Assembly: GCF_900110245.1 (NCBI RefSeq)
Contig: NZ_FOCZ01000008.1
Location: 248,001 to 312,000, forward strand
DNA length: 64,000 nt
DNA from: Niastella yeongjuensis
GTDB lineage: Bacteria; Bacteroidota; Bacteroidia; Chitinophagales; Chitinophagaceae
Direction: 5' to 3'
The position numbers and the translations under genes are program-made. The notes below the pieces were generated by a model. The model was not told the DNA's origin, searched no databases, and was given only the letters and a program-made list of their open reading frames with translations. Within the stretch, counting starts at the first letter, position 1; each line of letters starts with the position of its first letter. Positions 51,470 to 61,311 of the stretch are shown here, piece after piece.

Positions 51470-52888
51470 ATGAAAAGAAGATCGTTTATCTCTTCCCTTG
51501 GTTTATTGACTGCAGGCTGGGTATTGACGCCGTTTTCACCAGCAAAAGCATTTATTGGTGCTGATAAAAAAGTAAAAGGCGCCGTGCTGGCCAAAGGCAA
51601 AGGGCTGAAAGATGTAATTGTAAGCGATGGGTATTCCGTGGTAGCTACCGATGAATCGGGCAAATATGAAATGGAACTGCACCCCAATGCCGTAGCCATC
51701 TTTGTTTCTACCCCTGCCGGTTATGCGTTCCATCACGAAAAAGGATTATCACGCCATTACAAAATGGTGCAGGATATAAACCCCCGCAAAGCCATCAACT
51801 TTGAGCTGGAACCCCTGCCCACCGACGATACTGATCACCAGTTTATCATTTGGGCCGATCCGCAGGTGAAGCATGAAAAAGACGTGCAACGCATGATGGC
51901 GGAATCTGTGCCCGATGTACAGAAATTCGTACAGGCCGCCAATGGCGCTTTATTACATGGTATAACCGTTGGTGACCTGGTATGGGATAACCACGATCTG
52001 TTTCCCAGCTACAATGCTGCCGTAGAAAAAATGGGCATTCCCTTCTTTCAATGCATCGGTAACCACGACATGGATTACAACAAGGGCGGCGATGATATGT
52101 CGGACGATACATTTCAACAACATTATGGGCCCACCTGGTATTCTTTCAACAGGGGTAAAGCGCACTATGTGGTAATGGACGATGTGCGTTACCTGGGCAA
52201 AGACCGGGAGTACGATGGTTATATTTCAGAAGAACAGTTAACCTGGTTACAAAAAGACCTTTCATTTGTGCCGAACGATCGCCTGGTGATTGTGTGTGTG
52301 CACATTCCGGTTCATAACGAAGTAAAAAATAGCGATGCGTTGTATGCAGTGCTCAAGGGGCGTAATGTGCATATCATGTCGGGCCATACACACTACCACC
52401 GCAACGTGATCAAAAACGATATTTTCGAACACAACCATGGTACCGTATGCGGCGCCTGGTGGACGGGCCCCATCTGTGGCGATGGTACTCCGTCAGGGTA
52501 TGGAGTGTATTCAGTGAAGGGCACCGAACTGAGCTGGTATTATCAGAGTACCGGTAAAGAAGCCGATCACCAGGTAAGTATCTATGTGCAGGACCAGGAT
52601 GCAGCCAGCAAAAAGCTGCAGGTGAATGTGTGGAATTATGATCCGGCCTGGACGGTGGAATGCTGGGTAGATGGCGCCAAACACAATGACTTTAAACAGG
52701 AGAAAGGGTTTGATGCCCTGGCAGTAGCCTTATACGAAGGACCTGAACTGCCCAAACCCCGTGGCTTTGCAGAACCAAAGAAAACCGATCATTTGTTCCA
52801 TGCGGTTATCCCAGCCTCGGCCAAACAGGTAAAGGTTATAGCGCTAGACCGGTTTGGGAAGAAGTATTCAGCTGAGTACAATGCTTAG
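51470..52888 (+). CDS. Exported calcineurin-like metallophosphoesterase
   Basis: A 472-residue protein with a twin-arginine-like signal (MKRRSFISSLGLL, cleavage near SPAKA). An N-terminal Ig/transthyretin-like domain (about 34-115) precedes the metallophosphatase core: IIWADPQVKH, TVGDLVWDN, CIGNHDMDYN, VCVHIPVHN and MSGHTHYHRN supply all metal ligands. A C-terminal beta domain (about 375-470) ends the chain. Such three-domain proteins of Bacteroidota hydrolyse phosphomono- or diesters outside the cytoplasm. Its place between glpD and glpK suggests release of glycerol phosphate from head groups or teichoic-acid-like polymers, as an inference. Confidence 0.9.
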   Translation: MKRRSFISSLGLLTAGWVLTPFSPAKAFIGADKKVKGAVLAKGKGLKDVIVSDGYSVVATDESGKYEMELHPNAVAIFVSTPAGYAFHHEKGLSRHYKMVQDINPRKAINFELEPLPTDDTDHQFIIWADPQVKHEKDVQRMMAESVPDVQKFVQAANGALLHGITVGDLVWDNHDLFPSYNAAVEKMGIPFFQCIGNHDMDYNKGGDDMSDDTFQQHYGPTWYSFNRGKAHYVVMDDVRYLGKDREYDGYISEEQLTWLQKDLSFVPNDRLVIVCVHIPVHNEVKNSDALYAVLKGRNVHIMSGHTHYHRNVIKNDIFEHNHGTVCGAWWTGPICGDGTPSGYGVYSVKGTELSWYYQSTGKEADHQVSIYVQDQDAASKKLQVNVWNYDPAWTVECWVDGAKHNDFKQEKGFDALAVALYEGPELPKPRGFAEPKKTDHLFHAVIPASAKQVKVIALDRFGKKYSAEYNA

Positions 52889-52899
52889 TATTTATGAGA

Positions 52900-53001
52900 G
52901 TAGGAGGTAGGAAGTAGGAAGTAGGAAGTAGGAAGTAGGAAGTAGGAGGGAAGACAGGAAATACGGACTCTTCATAATTCATACCTCGTACTTCTTACTT
53001 C
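52900..53001. repeat. Seven GTAGGAR heptamers and a complementary arm
   Basis: GTAGGAG, five GTAGGAA and GTAGGAG follow each other without gaps (52900-52948), the most regular array in the window. After about 38 bases comes CGTACTTCTTACTTC (52987-53001), identical to 43471-43485 and able to pair with the array. It lies 11 bases after the phosphoesterase stop. Confidence 0.9.
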
Positions 53002-53118
53002 AGCAAAATATTGTACGGCGATGAATTTTAACGAAGAACGATTTAAAAAAAGTTAGGCCCGTTGCTGTAAATAATATGTTCTACATATATTTACAGCCCA
53101 ACAAAAAATAGTAGCTAT

Positions 53119-53799
53119 ATGAAAAAAAGAATGCTTGGATTTGTTTCTTGCATAGCAATGATCTCATTGAATGTGAACGTATTAGCGCAACAGGTTACCA
53201 TTGATAGTGCCGTGCGGCCTGCCGCTTATAAATTGCGGTACGGGATGTTTAAAAGTTATCCGAATTCTACAAAAGACATCATTTTTCTGGGCAACAGCAT
53301 TACGCAGGGGGTCGATTGGGCCGAACTGCTGCAGAACCCGAATTGCAAAAACCGCGGCATCAGCGGCGACATCACCTATGGCGTACTGAAAAGACTGAGC
53401 GAAGTGACCGAAGGCAAACCGGCTAAAGTGTTTGTGTTGATCGGAATTAACGATATTGAGCATAATATACCCGATACGCTGATCGTAAACAACTATCGCC
53501 GTATCATCAGGCAGATAAAAGCAGAGTCGCCTAAAACAAAGATCTATTTTCATACGCTGCTGCCCGTTAATAATGAGTTCACCCAATTTAAAAAACATTA
53601 TAACAAAGACGAGCACATCGCTTTTGTGAACACGGAACTGAAGAAGATTGCCGCGGAAGAAAAGATCACGTTGATCGATCTGCACCCCCATTTCCTCGAT
53701 GCCAGTAACAAGCTCGACAAACGGTATACGCAGGATGGCCTGCACCTGAATGCGGATGGCTACCAGGTTTGGGCGGGCATCCTGAAACAATATTTGTAG
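53119..53799 (+). CDS. Exported SGNH/GDSL-type hydrolase
   Basis: A 226-residue protein with a signal peptide (1-23, VLAQ). The SGNH blocks are in order: nucleophile Ser60 in LGNSITQG, Gly in NRGISGD, Asn in VLIGIND, and Asp206/His209 in DGLHLNADGY. The family comprises esterases and deacetylases acting on lipids or on acetylated polysaccharides. Given its surroundings, a carbohydrate esterase or lysophospholipase role is equally possible. The repeat region on both sides isolates it from the neighbours, so operon membership is unclear. Confidence 0.9.
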   Translation: MKKRMLGFVSCIAMISLNVNVLAQQVTIDSAVRPAAYKLRYGMFKSYPNSTKDIIFLGNSITQGVDWAELLQNPNCKNRGISGDITYGVLKRLSEVTEGKPAKVFVLIGINDIEHNIPDTLIVNNYRRIIRQIKAESPKTKIYFHTLLPVNNEFTQFKKHYNKDEHIAFVNTELKKIAAEEKITLIDLHPHFLDASNKLDKRYTQDGLHLNADGYQVWAGILKQYL

Positions 53800-53803
53800 T
53801 GAA

Positions 53804-53847
53804 GGGCAGAAGGCAGAGGGGCAGAAGGCAGAGGGCAGAAGGCAAAG
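53804..53847. repeat. RGGCAGA heptamer run
   Basis: Six units (GGGCAGA, AGGCAGA, AGGCAAA), one of them expanded to 8 bases, begin five bases after the SGNH hydrolase stop. The inverse of the 19-mer found at 29702, 38885 and 62243 is at 53820-53838. Further on, 53881-53922 has AAGCTGTAAGCC-type words related to 33674. Confidence 0.82.
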
Positions 53848-53976
53848 ATGCCGCGACGCGGATTGCCGCGCAGAGGTGTATTGGCTTACAGCTTGCAACC
53901 TGTAACCTGAAACATGGAACAGCGCACCAGATCACTAATGCATCACATAAATCACTAACGATCATATAAAGAGACT

Positions 53977-55461
53977 ATGCCACAATACATCCTAAGTTTC
54001 GACCAGGGCACTACCAGCTCACGGGCCATTATATTCGATCAGGCCGGTTCCATCATCTCGATAGCGCAGAAAGAATTTACCCAGTTGTATCCGCAACCGG
54101 GTTGGGTTGAACACGATGCCAGCGAGATCTGGGCCACCCAACTGGCCGTTGCAGTGGAAGCCGTAAGCAAGGCCGGATTGAAAGCAACCGATATCGCCGC
54201 CATCGGCATCACCAATCAGCGCGAAACAACCGTAGTATGGGATAAAGAAACCGGTATACCCGTGCACCATGCTATTGTGTGGCAGGATAGACGCACCGCG
54301 GAATTTTGTGATCAGTTGAAAGTAAAGTCTGGCAATCTGATCCAGGAGAAAACCGGACTGATCGTAGATGCTTATTTTTCTGCTACCAAGATCCGCTGGA
54401 TCCTGGACAATGTGGAAGGGGCGCGTAAAAAAGCGCAGGAAGGAAAACTGGCTTTTGGTACCATCGATACCTGGCTGGTGTGGAAGCTCACCGGTGGTAA
54501 AGTACACGCCACTGATATTACCAATGCATCGCGCACCATGTTGTTCAATATTCATACCTGCACCTGGGATGATGAATTATTGAAATTATTGGAGGTGCCG
54601 GCTTCTATGTTGCCCACTGTTCGTTCATCGAGCGAAGTGTTTGGACAAACAGAAGCGCAGATCCTGGCCGCACAGATCCCCATTGCAGGCATCGCCGGTG
54701 ATCAGCAGGCCGCTTTATTCGGACAAATGTGCACGGAACCCGGCATGGTAAAAAATACCTACGGTACCGGTTGCTTTATGCTGATGAATATTGGCGACAA
54801 ACCTATTTTATCTAAGAATAACCTGGTAACTACCATTGCCTGGAAAATTGATGGCAAAGTGCAATATGCGCTCGAAGGCAGCATCTTCATAGGTGGTGCC
54901 GTAGTGCAATGGTTACGGGATGGATTGGGTATTATAAAACATTCGTCGGAAGTAGAAGAGCTGGCCCGCAGCGTTGCTGATAACGGCGGCGTATACCTGG
55001 TACCTGCATTTGCCGGTTTGGGCGCTCCCTACTGGGACCAGCACGCACGCGGAACAATGGTGGGTATTACCCGTGGTACTACATCAGCCCATATTGCCCG
55101 CGCCTCTTTGGAAAGCATTGCGTTGCAAACCATGGATGTATTGACTGCCATGCAGGCTGATGCCGGCAACCCTATCAAAGAACTTCGGGTTGACGGGGGC
55201 GCCACTGCCAATGACCTGATGCTGCAAATACAGGCCAATGTGTTACAGGCAACCGTGATCAGACCAGAGATCACCGAAACCACTGCTATCGGCGCGGCTT
55301 ACCTGGCCGGTTTAGCTGTAGGCTTCTGGAAAAACATCGATGAAATAAAAAAGCAATGGAAACTCAATAAAAGCTTTTCACCCGATGGCACCAATGCCAG
55401 TCAATTAACAAAAGGCTGGTTGAAAGCGATAAAGGCAGCGAAAGCATGGGCAGAGGAATAG
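53977..55461 (+). CDS. glpK: Glycerol kinase
   Basis: A 494-residue FGGY kinase that phosphorylates glycerol to glycerol 3-phosphate. Motifs: [15 protein letters not shown] (ATP/actin fold), [41 protein letters not shown] (glycerol contact region), [28 protein letters not shown] (catalytic Asp), [13 protein letters not shown] and [15 protein letters not shown]. Length and order match classical GlpK. It is followed by glpF and a GDPD lipoprotein gene and shares the region with glpD, making a near-complete glycerol and glycerophosphodiester pathway. Confidence 0.97.
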   Translation: MPQYILSFDQGTTSSRAIIFDQAGSIISIAQKEFTQLYPQPGWVEHDASEIWATQLAVAVEAVSKAGLKATDIAAIGITNQRETTVVWDKETGIPVHHAIVWQDRRTAEFCDQLKVKSGNLIQEKTGLIVDAYFSATKIRWILDNVEGARKKAQEGKLAFGTIDTWLVWKLTGGKVHATDITNASRTMLFNIHTCTWDDELLKLLEVPASMLPTVRSSSEVFGQTEAQILAAQIPIAGIAGDQQAALFGQMCTEPGMVKNTYGTGCFMLMNIGDKPILSKNNLVTTIAWKIDGKVQYALEGSIFIGGAVVQWLRDGLGIIKHSSEVEELARSVADNGGVYLVPAFAGLGAPYWDQHARGTMVGITRGTTSAHIARASLESIALQTMDVLTAMQADAGNPIKELRVDGGATANDLMLQIQANVLQATVIRPEITETTAIGAAYLAGLAVGFWKNIDEIKKQWKLNKSFSPDGTNASQLTKGWLKAIKAAKAWAEE

Positions 55462-55497
55462 TAGTGAGTAGTGAGTGGCTTGCTAATATTTAGAAGT

Positions 55498-55537
55498 CCG
55501 CCAACTTGTTAACTCTTTAACCGGTTAACTTGTTAAC
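55498..55537. repeat. Five 8-base units ending in AAC
   Basis: CCGCCAAC, TTGTTAAC, TCTTTAAC, CGGTTAAC and TTGTTAAC are tandem without gaps. GTTAAC palindromes allow self-pairing. It starts 37 bases after the glpK stop. Confidence 0.75.
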
Positions 55538-55619
55538 TTTCACAATTCATTGCCGAAAAGCAGGAAGCAAAACAAAACCTCCTTCAGGGAGAAAATCATC
55601 TAACGATAAACAATACCAT

Positions 55620-56348
55620 ATGTCAGCATTTTCTGCCGAAGTGATCGGTACTATGTTTTTGATCTTGTTAGGGGCCGGGGTTGTGGCGAATGTAATTTTG
55701 AAAGGAACCAAAGGCAATAGCGGTGGCTGGATGGTGATCACCACCGGTTGGGCGCTGGCCGTATTTGTAGGCGTTGTAATTGCAGGCCCCTATAGCGGGG
55801 CGCATTTGAACCCCGCTGTGTCGATTGCCCTGGCCGTTGCCGGTAAATTTGAATGGGCCAAGGTGCCGGTATATATTGGTGCGCAGTTATTGGGTGCCAT
55901 GCTTGGCGCTTTTCTGGCCTGGTTAATTTACCGCGATCATTTCGATGCTACCAATGATCCCGATACCCAACTGGCCGTGTTCAGCACAGGGCCGGCTATC
56001 CGAAATACTACCTTCAATTTATTAAGTGAGATCATAGGCACTTTCGTGTTGATCTTTGTGGTTTTCTATTTTACCGATGCTGAGATCAAAGAACCCAAAA
56101 CACCCATCGGGCTGGGTTCCTTAGGCGCTTTGCCAGTGGCCTTCCTGGTTTGGGCTATCGGTTTATCACTGGGTGGAACCACCGGGTATGCCATCAACCC
56201 TGCGCGTGACCTCGGTCCACGCATTGTACATACCTTATTACCCATTAAAGGAAAAGGCAAAGGGAACTGGACGTATGCCTGGATCCCAGTGATTGGTCCC
56301 ATCATTGGTGCCGTAATAGCCGCTTTGTTATACATGACGTTGAAGTAA
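55620..56348 (+). CDS. glpF: Glycerol facilitator (MIP/aquaglyceroporin)
   Basis: A 242-residue channel with six membrane segments and two half-helices carrying the NPA motifs HLNPAVS (64-66) and AINPARD (203-205). The Asp after the second NPA (NPARD) is the mark of glycerol-conducting members. It lets glycerol cross the inner membrane for trapping by GlpK, encoded 158 bases upstream. The ATG at 55620 is chosen; the in-frame upstream extension is basic and unlike the family. Confidence 0.95.
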   Translation: MSAFSAEVIGTMFLILLGAGVVANVILKGTKGNSGGWMVITTGWALAVFVGVVIAGPYSGAHLNPAVSIALAVAGKFEWAKVPVYIGAQLLGAMLGAFLAWLIYRDHFDATNDPDTQLAVFSTGPAIRNTTFNLLSEIIGTFVLIFVVFYFTDAEIKEPKTPIGLGSLGALPVAFLVWAIGLSLGGTTGYAINPARDLGPRIVHTLLPIKGKGKGNWTYAWIPVIGPIIGAVIAALLYMTLK

Positions 56349-56363
56349 TCAAAAAAACATATC

Positions 56364-57272
56364 ATGAATCGCATTTTGGGTTTATCTGTAGTAGCAGGTT
56401 GTTTAGCTGCCTGCACGGCCTCCAAACATATGTCCATACCAGCCAACTATCCGGCTTTTTATAAAGAAGGTCATCGCGGTACCCGCGGCCTGATGCCTGA
56501 GAATACTATTCCGGCTATGAAGAAAGGGGTGGAAGTGGGCGCTAACTGTATTGAAGTGGATGTGTATCTTACCAAAGACGGTAAGGTATTGATCTCGCAT
56601 GATCCGTTTGTGAATGTAACGCATTCCTTATATGCCGATGGCAGTGAAATAGCAAAGGACGATGCCAAAAAATACATCTGGCACCAAATGAATTATGAAG
56701 ACATCCGCAAATTTGATGTGGGTTCCAAACCCTATGCTGCCTTTCCACAGCAACAAAAAATGAAGGTGGAGCTGCCTTTATTAGGTGAACTTATTGATTC
56801 CGTTGAGGCCTATGTTACTGCCAACAACCTGCCCAAACCTATTTATAACATCGAGCTGAAAACCTCGCCCAAATACGACAGCCTGCAGTATAATTCAGGT
56901 CCGGCCGAACTGGTGGATGCGGTAATGAAAGAGGTGAAGGCAAAAAATATCGGCAACCGGTTCTATATACAATCATTTGATGTACGCCCGCTGCAGTATG
57001 TGCACAAACAGTATACAGATCTTGTGATTGGCTATTTAACCGTAGGAAAGAACCTGGACAGCAATCTGAAAAGCCTCGGTTTCCTGCCCCATATTTATAG
57101 TCCGGAATCGAGCCTGGTGAACAAAACTATGGCCGATTACTGCCACAGCAAAAACATGAAGCTGGTTCCCTGGACCGTGAATGACAAAGAAAAAATGAAA
57201 AGCCTGATCGCCGATGGGGTAGATGGCATTATTACGGATTATCCGAATTTGTTTAAAGAGATTGGTCGTTAA
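56364..57272 (+). CDS. Glycerophosphodiester phosphodiesterase lipoprotein
   Basis: A 302-residue lipoprotein (LAAC, Cys17) of the GDPD TIM-barrel family. The catalytic set is visible: His37 in EGHRGTRG, Glu46 in MPENT, ANCIEVDVYLTKDGKVLISHDPF (Glu, Asp and His), and VPWTVNDKEKMKSLIADGVDGIITDYP at the end. It splits glycerophosphodiesters from phospholipid head groups into glycerol 3-phosphate and an alcohol at the cell surface or periplasm. It starts 15 bases after glpF, so the operon imports and uses the products. Confidence 0.93.
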   Translation: MNRILGLSVVAGCLAACTASKHMSIPANYPAFYKEGHRGTRGLMPENTIPAMKKGVEVGANCIEVDVYLTKDGKVLISHDPFVNVTHSLYADGSEIAKDDAKKYIWHQMNYEDIRKFDVGSKPYAAFPQQQKMKVELPLLGELIDSVEAYVTANNLPKPIYNIELKTSPKYDSLQYNSGPAELVDAVMKEVKAKNIGNRFYIQSFDVRPLQYVHKQYTDLVIGYLTVGKNLDSNLKSLGFLPHIYSPESSLVNKTMADYCHSKNMKLVPWTVNDKEKMKSLIADGVDGIITDYPNLFKEIGR

Positions 57273-57285
57273 GTTAACGAGAGGA

Positions 57286-57331
57286 AGGGCAGAAGGCAAA
57301 GAGGTCTCATCTCTGACCTCTGCCCTTTTCG
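57286..57331 (+). terminator. Heptamer-derived terminator-like hairpin
   Basis: In phase, 7-mers GGGCAGA, AGGCAAA, GAGGTCT, CATCTCT, GACCTCT and GCCCTTT make two complementary halves. AGAGGTC pairs with GACCTCT and GGGC with GCCC, followed by four T residues. It lies 14 bases after the GDPD stop and shows how heptamer runs can act as terminators. Confidence 0.6.
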
Positions 57332-57397
57332 CCCCACCATTACATTTGTGCCACTCCTGTCACTATATTGCAACTGAATAATCGTAAATTCACTAGC

Positions 57398-59590
57398 ATG
57401 AGAGGTAGGCACCACATTAGAAACTTAGTTTCTTTTTTCAGTATTCTATTAATCCATTCGTTTTCCTTCGCCCAGCATTATACAGATTATGTAAATCCCT
57501 ACATTGGTACTGCTGGTCATGCCCACGTATTCCTGGGGGCTAATGTGCCGTTTGGCGCGGTGCAACTGGGCCCTGATAATATCTTCAGGGGGTGGGACTG
57601 GTGTTCTGGTTACAATTATACCGATAGCATTATTAAAGGTTTCTCTCACACGCATTTGAGTGGAACCGGCATGCCCGATCTGGGTGATGTGCTTATTATG
57701 CCGTTTACCGGACCGGTTAAAACCGGCGATGTAACACAGGGGGCGCCAACAGCCGGCCCTTCGTCCCATTTCTCGCACAAAAACGAAAAAGTACAACCCG
57801 GTTATTATGCGGTTACGCTGGATGATTATAAGATCCAGGTGCAATTGACAGCCACCGAGCGGGTAGGGTTTCATCAATATCAATTCCCCGCAGGGGAAGC
57901 GGCGCATATCCTGATCAATCTTAAAGAAGGCATTGGAGATAGAGTGACAGCAACCCATCTCGAAAAAGTAAATGACTCCACGTTCTATGGTTATCGCTTT
58001 TCAAGGGGCTGGGCGCCAGACCAGCGGCTGTATTTTGCCATCCGTTTATCGGCTCCCATACAACAGTTCGAGAGCGACAGTATGAAAGGTGTTATCAGTT
58101 TTACTAAAGCGCCTGGTACTGTGATGCTGAAGGTAGGCATCTCACCGGTAAATTCAGTCAATGCGTTGGCCAATATCGATGCAGAGATACCCAATTGGAA
58201 TTTCGCAAAGGTGAAACAGGATGCGGATGCAAAATGGAACAAGGAGCTGGGCAGGATCACCATCGAAACCAAAGATGCTGCTGCCAAAAAGATCTTTTAT
58301 ACTTCGTTGTATCATACCATGATTGACCCCGCTTTATTCAATGATGCAAATGGCGAATATTGGGGGCCAGATAAACAAAATCATAAAGCAACTTTTCAAA
58401 ATTATACCATCTTCTCCCTGTGGGATACCTATCGGGCGTTGAATCCCTTATATACCATTATGCAGCCAGACAGGGTGAATGATATGATCAACACCATGCT
58501 GGCCATCTATCAGCAGCAGGGCAAATTACCCATCTGGCACCTGGCTGGTAATGAAACCAACCTGATGCCCGGCATGAGTGGCGTACAGATAGTAGCAGAA
58601 GCCTATTTGAAAGGGTACCGCGGATTTGATACCGCCCTGGCTTTTGAAGCAGTAAAGAATACCTCGCTGCGCGATGAGTTTGGGCTCAATTATGTAAAAT
58701 CCCTTGCTTACATTCCCAATGACAGGGTACAGGAGTCGGTAGCCAAAGCCATGGAGTATTGCATCAGCGATGGCAGCATTGCCCTCATGGCAAAACAAAT
58801 GGGCCGGGCAGCAGATGCGGAGTTATTTACCAAACGCTCGCATTATTACCGCAATTATTTCGATAGTACTACCAAATTCTTCAGAGGTAAAAACGAACAG
58901 GGGCAATGGAACCAGACTTTTGGTCCGGGCAGAACCAGCCATCCGTGGATAGATGATTATTGTGAAGGCAATGCCTGGCAATATACGTGGCTGGTTCCGC
59001 AGGATGTGGAAGGATTGATCAAATTGCTGGGTGGTGACACTGCTTTTGTTAACCGGTTAGATGAATTCTTTAAACTGAAAATAGAATTCGATCCCAAATC
59101 GCCGCCGGATATTTCAGGTATGATCGGTCAGTACGCACATGGCAATGAACCCGGCCATCATACTACTTATTTATACGCCTACGCCGGCCAGCAATGGAAA
59201 ACGGCAGAGAAGGTACGCTACATTTTAAAAAACCTGTATGACAACACTACAGATGGTATCAGCGGCAATGAAGATTGCGGACAAATGTCGGCCTGGTACA
59301 TCTTCTCTTCATTAGGCTTCTATCCCGTATTTCCGGCCAGTGGGGCTTATGTGTTAGGTAGTCCTTTGTTCGACAAAGCCACCATACAATTACCGAATAA
59401 GAAAACGTTTTCGTTAAAAGTAGAACAGAACAGTCCAAAGAATATCTATATTCAACGCGTAATTCTGAATGGCAAACCATGGCCCAATGCCTACATCATG
59501 CATAAGCAGATCATGGAGGGCGGTACGATGACGATTGTGATGGGAGATAAACCGGGACCGCCATTGAATATACCCAGATCTCAATACTAA
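57398..59590 (+). CDS. Exported GH92 alpha-mannosidase-family glycosidase
   Basis: A 730-residue enzyme with a signal peptide (hydrophobic 11-26, SFAQ). GH92 marks are YVNPYIGTAGHAHVFLGANVPFG-type start (cut here), SHTHLSGTGMPDLGDVLIMP, LWDTYRALNPLYTI, WQYTWLVPQDVEGL and the catalytic acid region GNEDCGQMSAWYIFSSLGFYPV. In the segment PIWHLAGNETNLMPGMSG the His common in GYHS-type family members is not present. GH92 enzymes are calcium-dependent exo-alpha-mannosidases. The ATG at 57398 is preferred to the TTG at 57368 because it opens the signal peptide. No SusC/D is directly linked. Confidence 0.92.
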   Translation: MRGRHHIRNLVSFFSILLIHSFSFAQHYTDYVNPYIGTAGHAHVFLGANVPFGAVQLGPDNIFRGWDWCSGYNYTDSIIKGFSHTHLSGTGMPDLGDVLIMPFTGPVKTGDVTQGAPTAGPSSHFSHKNEKVQPGYYAVTLDDYKIQVQLTATERVGFHQYQFPAGEAAHILINLKEGIGDRVTATHLEKVNDSTFYGYRFSRGWAPDQRLYFAIRLSAPIQQFESDSMKGVISFTKAPGTVMLKVGISPVNSVNALANIDAEIPNWNFAKVKQDADAKWNKELGRITIETKDAAAKKIFYTSLYHTMIDPALFNDANGEYWGPDKQNHKATFQNYTIFSLWDTYRALNPLYTIMQPDRVNDMINTMLAIYQQQGKLPIWHLAGNETNLMPGMSGVQIVAEAYLKGYRGFDTALAFEAVKNTSLRDEFGLNYVKSLAYIPNDRVQESVAKAMEYCISDGSIALMAKQMGRAADAELFTKRSHYYRNYFDSTTKFFRGKNEQGQWNQTFGPGRTSHPWIDDYCEGNAWQYTWLVPQDVEGLIKLLGGDTAFVNRLDEFFKLKIEFDPKSPPDISGMIGQYAHGNEPGHHTTYLYAYAGQQWKTAEKVRYILKNLYDNTTDGISGNEDCGQMSAWYIFSSLGFYPVFPASGAYVLGSPLFDKATIQLPNKKTFSLKVEQNSPKNIYIQRVILNGKPWPNAYIMHKQIMEGGTMTIVMGDKPGPPLNIPRSQY

Positions 59591-59603
59591 GGAAGTTAAT
59601 ATG

Positions 59604-59668
59604 TGCGTAAGTTATTAAGTTCTTAGGTTGAGAAAACTAAAGAACTTAATAACTCAATAACATACGAA
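59604..59668. repeat. AAGTTAT/TTAATAA heptamer-like hairpin
   Basis: GTTATTAAGTTCTT (59611-59624) pairs perfectly with AAGAACTTAATAAC (59640-59653), a 14-bp stem. The words TAAGTTA/TTAAGTT and CTTAATAACTCAATAAC are of the same kind as those at 38739-38829. It begins 13 bases after the GH92 stop. Confidence 0.8.
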
Positions 59669-59679
59669 CCAGTCGCAAT

Positions 59680-61215
59680 ATGAAAAAAATCAGCTTGTTC
59701 CATTTGCTTGTACTTCTTTCTACCAGTATTCTCGCTCAACAAAAGACATACGATATTACTTCCTTCGGGGCAAAAGGGGATAGCCTTACCAACAATGCAC
59801 CCTTTATTCAAAAAGCCATCGATGAAGCATCTGCCAGTGGCGGTGGCCGGGTGCTGATACCAGCCGGGCGGTTTATGACCAGTGTAATACAACTGAAATC
59901 GGGGGTGGAATTGTATGTATCGGCCAATGCACAATTGCTGGGAAGCACCAAACGCAGCGATTATGGCAAGGAAAAAGCATCGGCACTGATCGTTGCCGAC
60001 AACCAGCACCACATCTCCATTACCGGCACCGGTACAATCGATGGACGGGGCAGGGAAGTAGTGGCTGATGTTGACCGCATGTTGAAAGCAGGCACCCTGC
60101 AGGATCCCCAATGGCAAACGGTTAATCCCTGGGGACAAAAACGCTCGGCAGAATTTAACCGGCCACACCTGCTCACCTTTAATAAATGCGACCATGTTGC
60201 CATTAAAGGCATCTTACTAAAAGATGCGGCCTGCTGGGTAGAAACCTACCACGAATGCACCAACCTAACGATAGACAGTATCCGCGTGCAAAGCACCGCG
60301 TATTACAATAACGATGGCATCGACGTAGATAACTGCAAAAATGTAAAGATCACCCGTTGTACGGTAAATGCCGATGATGATGGCATTTGTTTAAAATCGA
60401 ACAACGATGCAGCGATCTGTGAAAATGTAGAGATCAGTGATTGTGTGATCCGCTCCAGCGCCAGCGCGCTGAAGTTCGGCACCGCTTCCCATGGCGGGTT
60501 CAAAAATGTAATGGTAAAGAACCTGAAAATTTATGATACATATCGCTCGGCCATTGCGTTGGAATCGGTTGATGGCGGCACGCTGGAAAATATAAACATC
60601 GAGAACGTCAAAGCCACCAATACTGGTAACGGTATCTTTATCCGCCTGGGACACCGTAAAAAGGAAGCGCCCATTGGCAAAGTGCGCAACATCCGGATCG
60701 CTAACGTGCAGGTAGAAGTGCCGGCGGGTAAACCCGATAAGGGATATGAAATGGAAGGGCCTGTAATGAATTATCCGCACAACGTATTTCCCGCCTCTGT
60801 TACCGGGCTGCCAGATAATCCCGTTGAAAATATTTTGCTGGAAAACATCAGCATCAGTTACGAAGGGGGCGGCAGTAAACAGGTGGCGCATTTCGGTCTT
60901 GACTCGCTTTCAAAAGTACCCGAAAATGCAGGCGACTATCCCGAGTTCTCTATGTTTGGTGAATTGCCCTGCTGGGGATTGTATATGCGGCATGCCAGGG
61001 GAATTATACTCAAAAATGTAAAACTGCAATACAAAAAGGAAGATTTCAGGCCCGCCATGGTTGTTGAGGATGTGCAACAATTAGTGGTGGAGGGTTTGCA
61101 GGTACCCAGTGGCCAGTCGGCCCCTGTGATCGTATTGAAAAACGTTCCAACGCCTGCTTTGTCAGCAATGAAGCTTCCCTACGACAACAGCAAAGCGGTG
61201 ATGGAGGTGAAATAA
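59680..61215 (+). CDS. Exported GH28 polygalacturonase-family enzyme
   Basis: A 511-residue right-handed beta-helix enzyme with a signal peptide (1-20, SILAQ). It begins YDITSFGAKGDSLTNNAPFIQKAID, typical of GH28. The catalytic acids fall in NNDGIDVDNC (Asp212, Asp215) and NADDDGICLKS (Asp232-234), and SHGG supplies His271. It should hydrolyse alpha-1,4-galacturonosyl or rhamnogalacturonan links. KduD and KduI genes follow, which handle the unsaturated or keto uronates produced from pectin, so these three are read as a pectin set. Start ATG is first in the frame. Confidence 0.92.
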   Translation: MKKISLFHLLVLLSTSILAQQKTYDITSFGAKGDSLTNNAPFIQKAIDEASASGGGRVLIPAGRFMTSVIQLKSGVELYVSANAQLLGSTKRSDYGKEKASALIVADNQHHISITGTGTIDGRGREVVADVDRMLKAGTLQDPQWQTVNPWGQKRSAEFNRPHLLTFNKCDHVAIKGILLKDAACWVETYHECTNLTIDSIRVQSTAYYNNDGIDVDNCKNVKITRCTVNADDDGICLKSNNDAAICENVEISDCVIRSSASALKFGTASHGGFKNVMVKNLKIYDTYRSAIALESVDGGTLENINIENVKATNTGNGIFIRLGHRKKEAPIGKVRNIRIANVQVEVPAGKPDKGYEMEGPVMNYPHNVFPASVTGLPDNPVENILLENISISYEGGGSKQVAHFGLDSLSKVPENAGDYPEFSMFGELPCWGLYMRHARGIILKNVKLQYKKEDFRPAMVVEDVQQLVVEGLQVPSGQSAPVIVLKNVPTPALSAMKLPYDNSKAVMEVK

Positions 61216-61311
61216 GGCCATAAGCCAATGAACAGCAAATAGATAGACTTCTTTCCCCGTAAAATTTGGTAGTCTACCGCTCATGCAGGAAATTGCAGCC
61301 CTGTTATTCTC

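Noticed and set aside
52900-52948. Direct repeats that might be taken for a CRISPR array
   Set aside because: The units are 7 bases with no spacers and no cas genes are present in the window.
53182-53898. 238-codon antisense frame over the SGNH hydrolase
   Set aside because: The opposite strand carries all SGNH blocks, and the N-terminal part of this frame is translated from the heptamer array.
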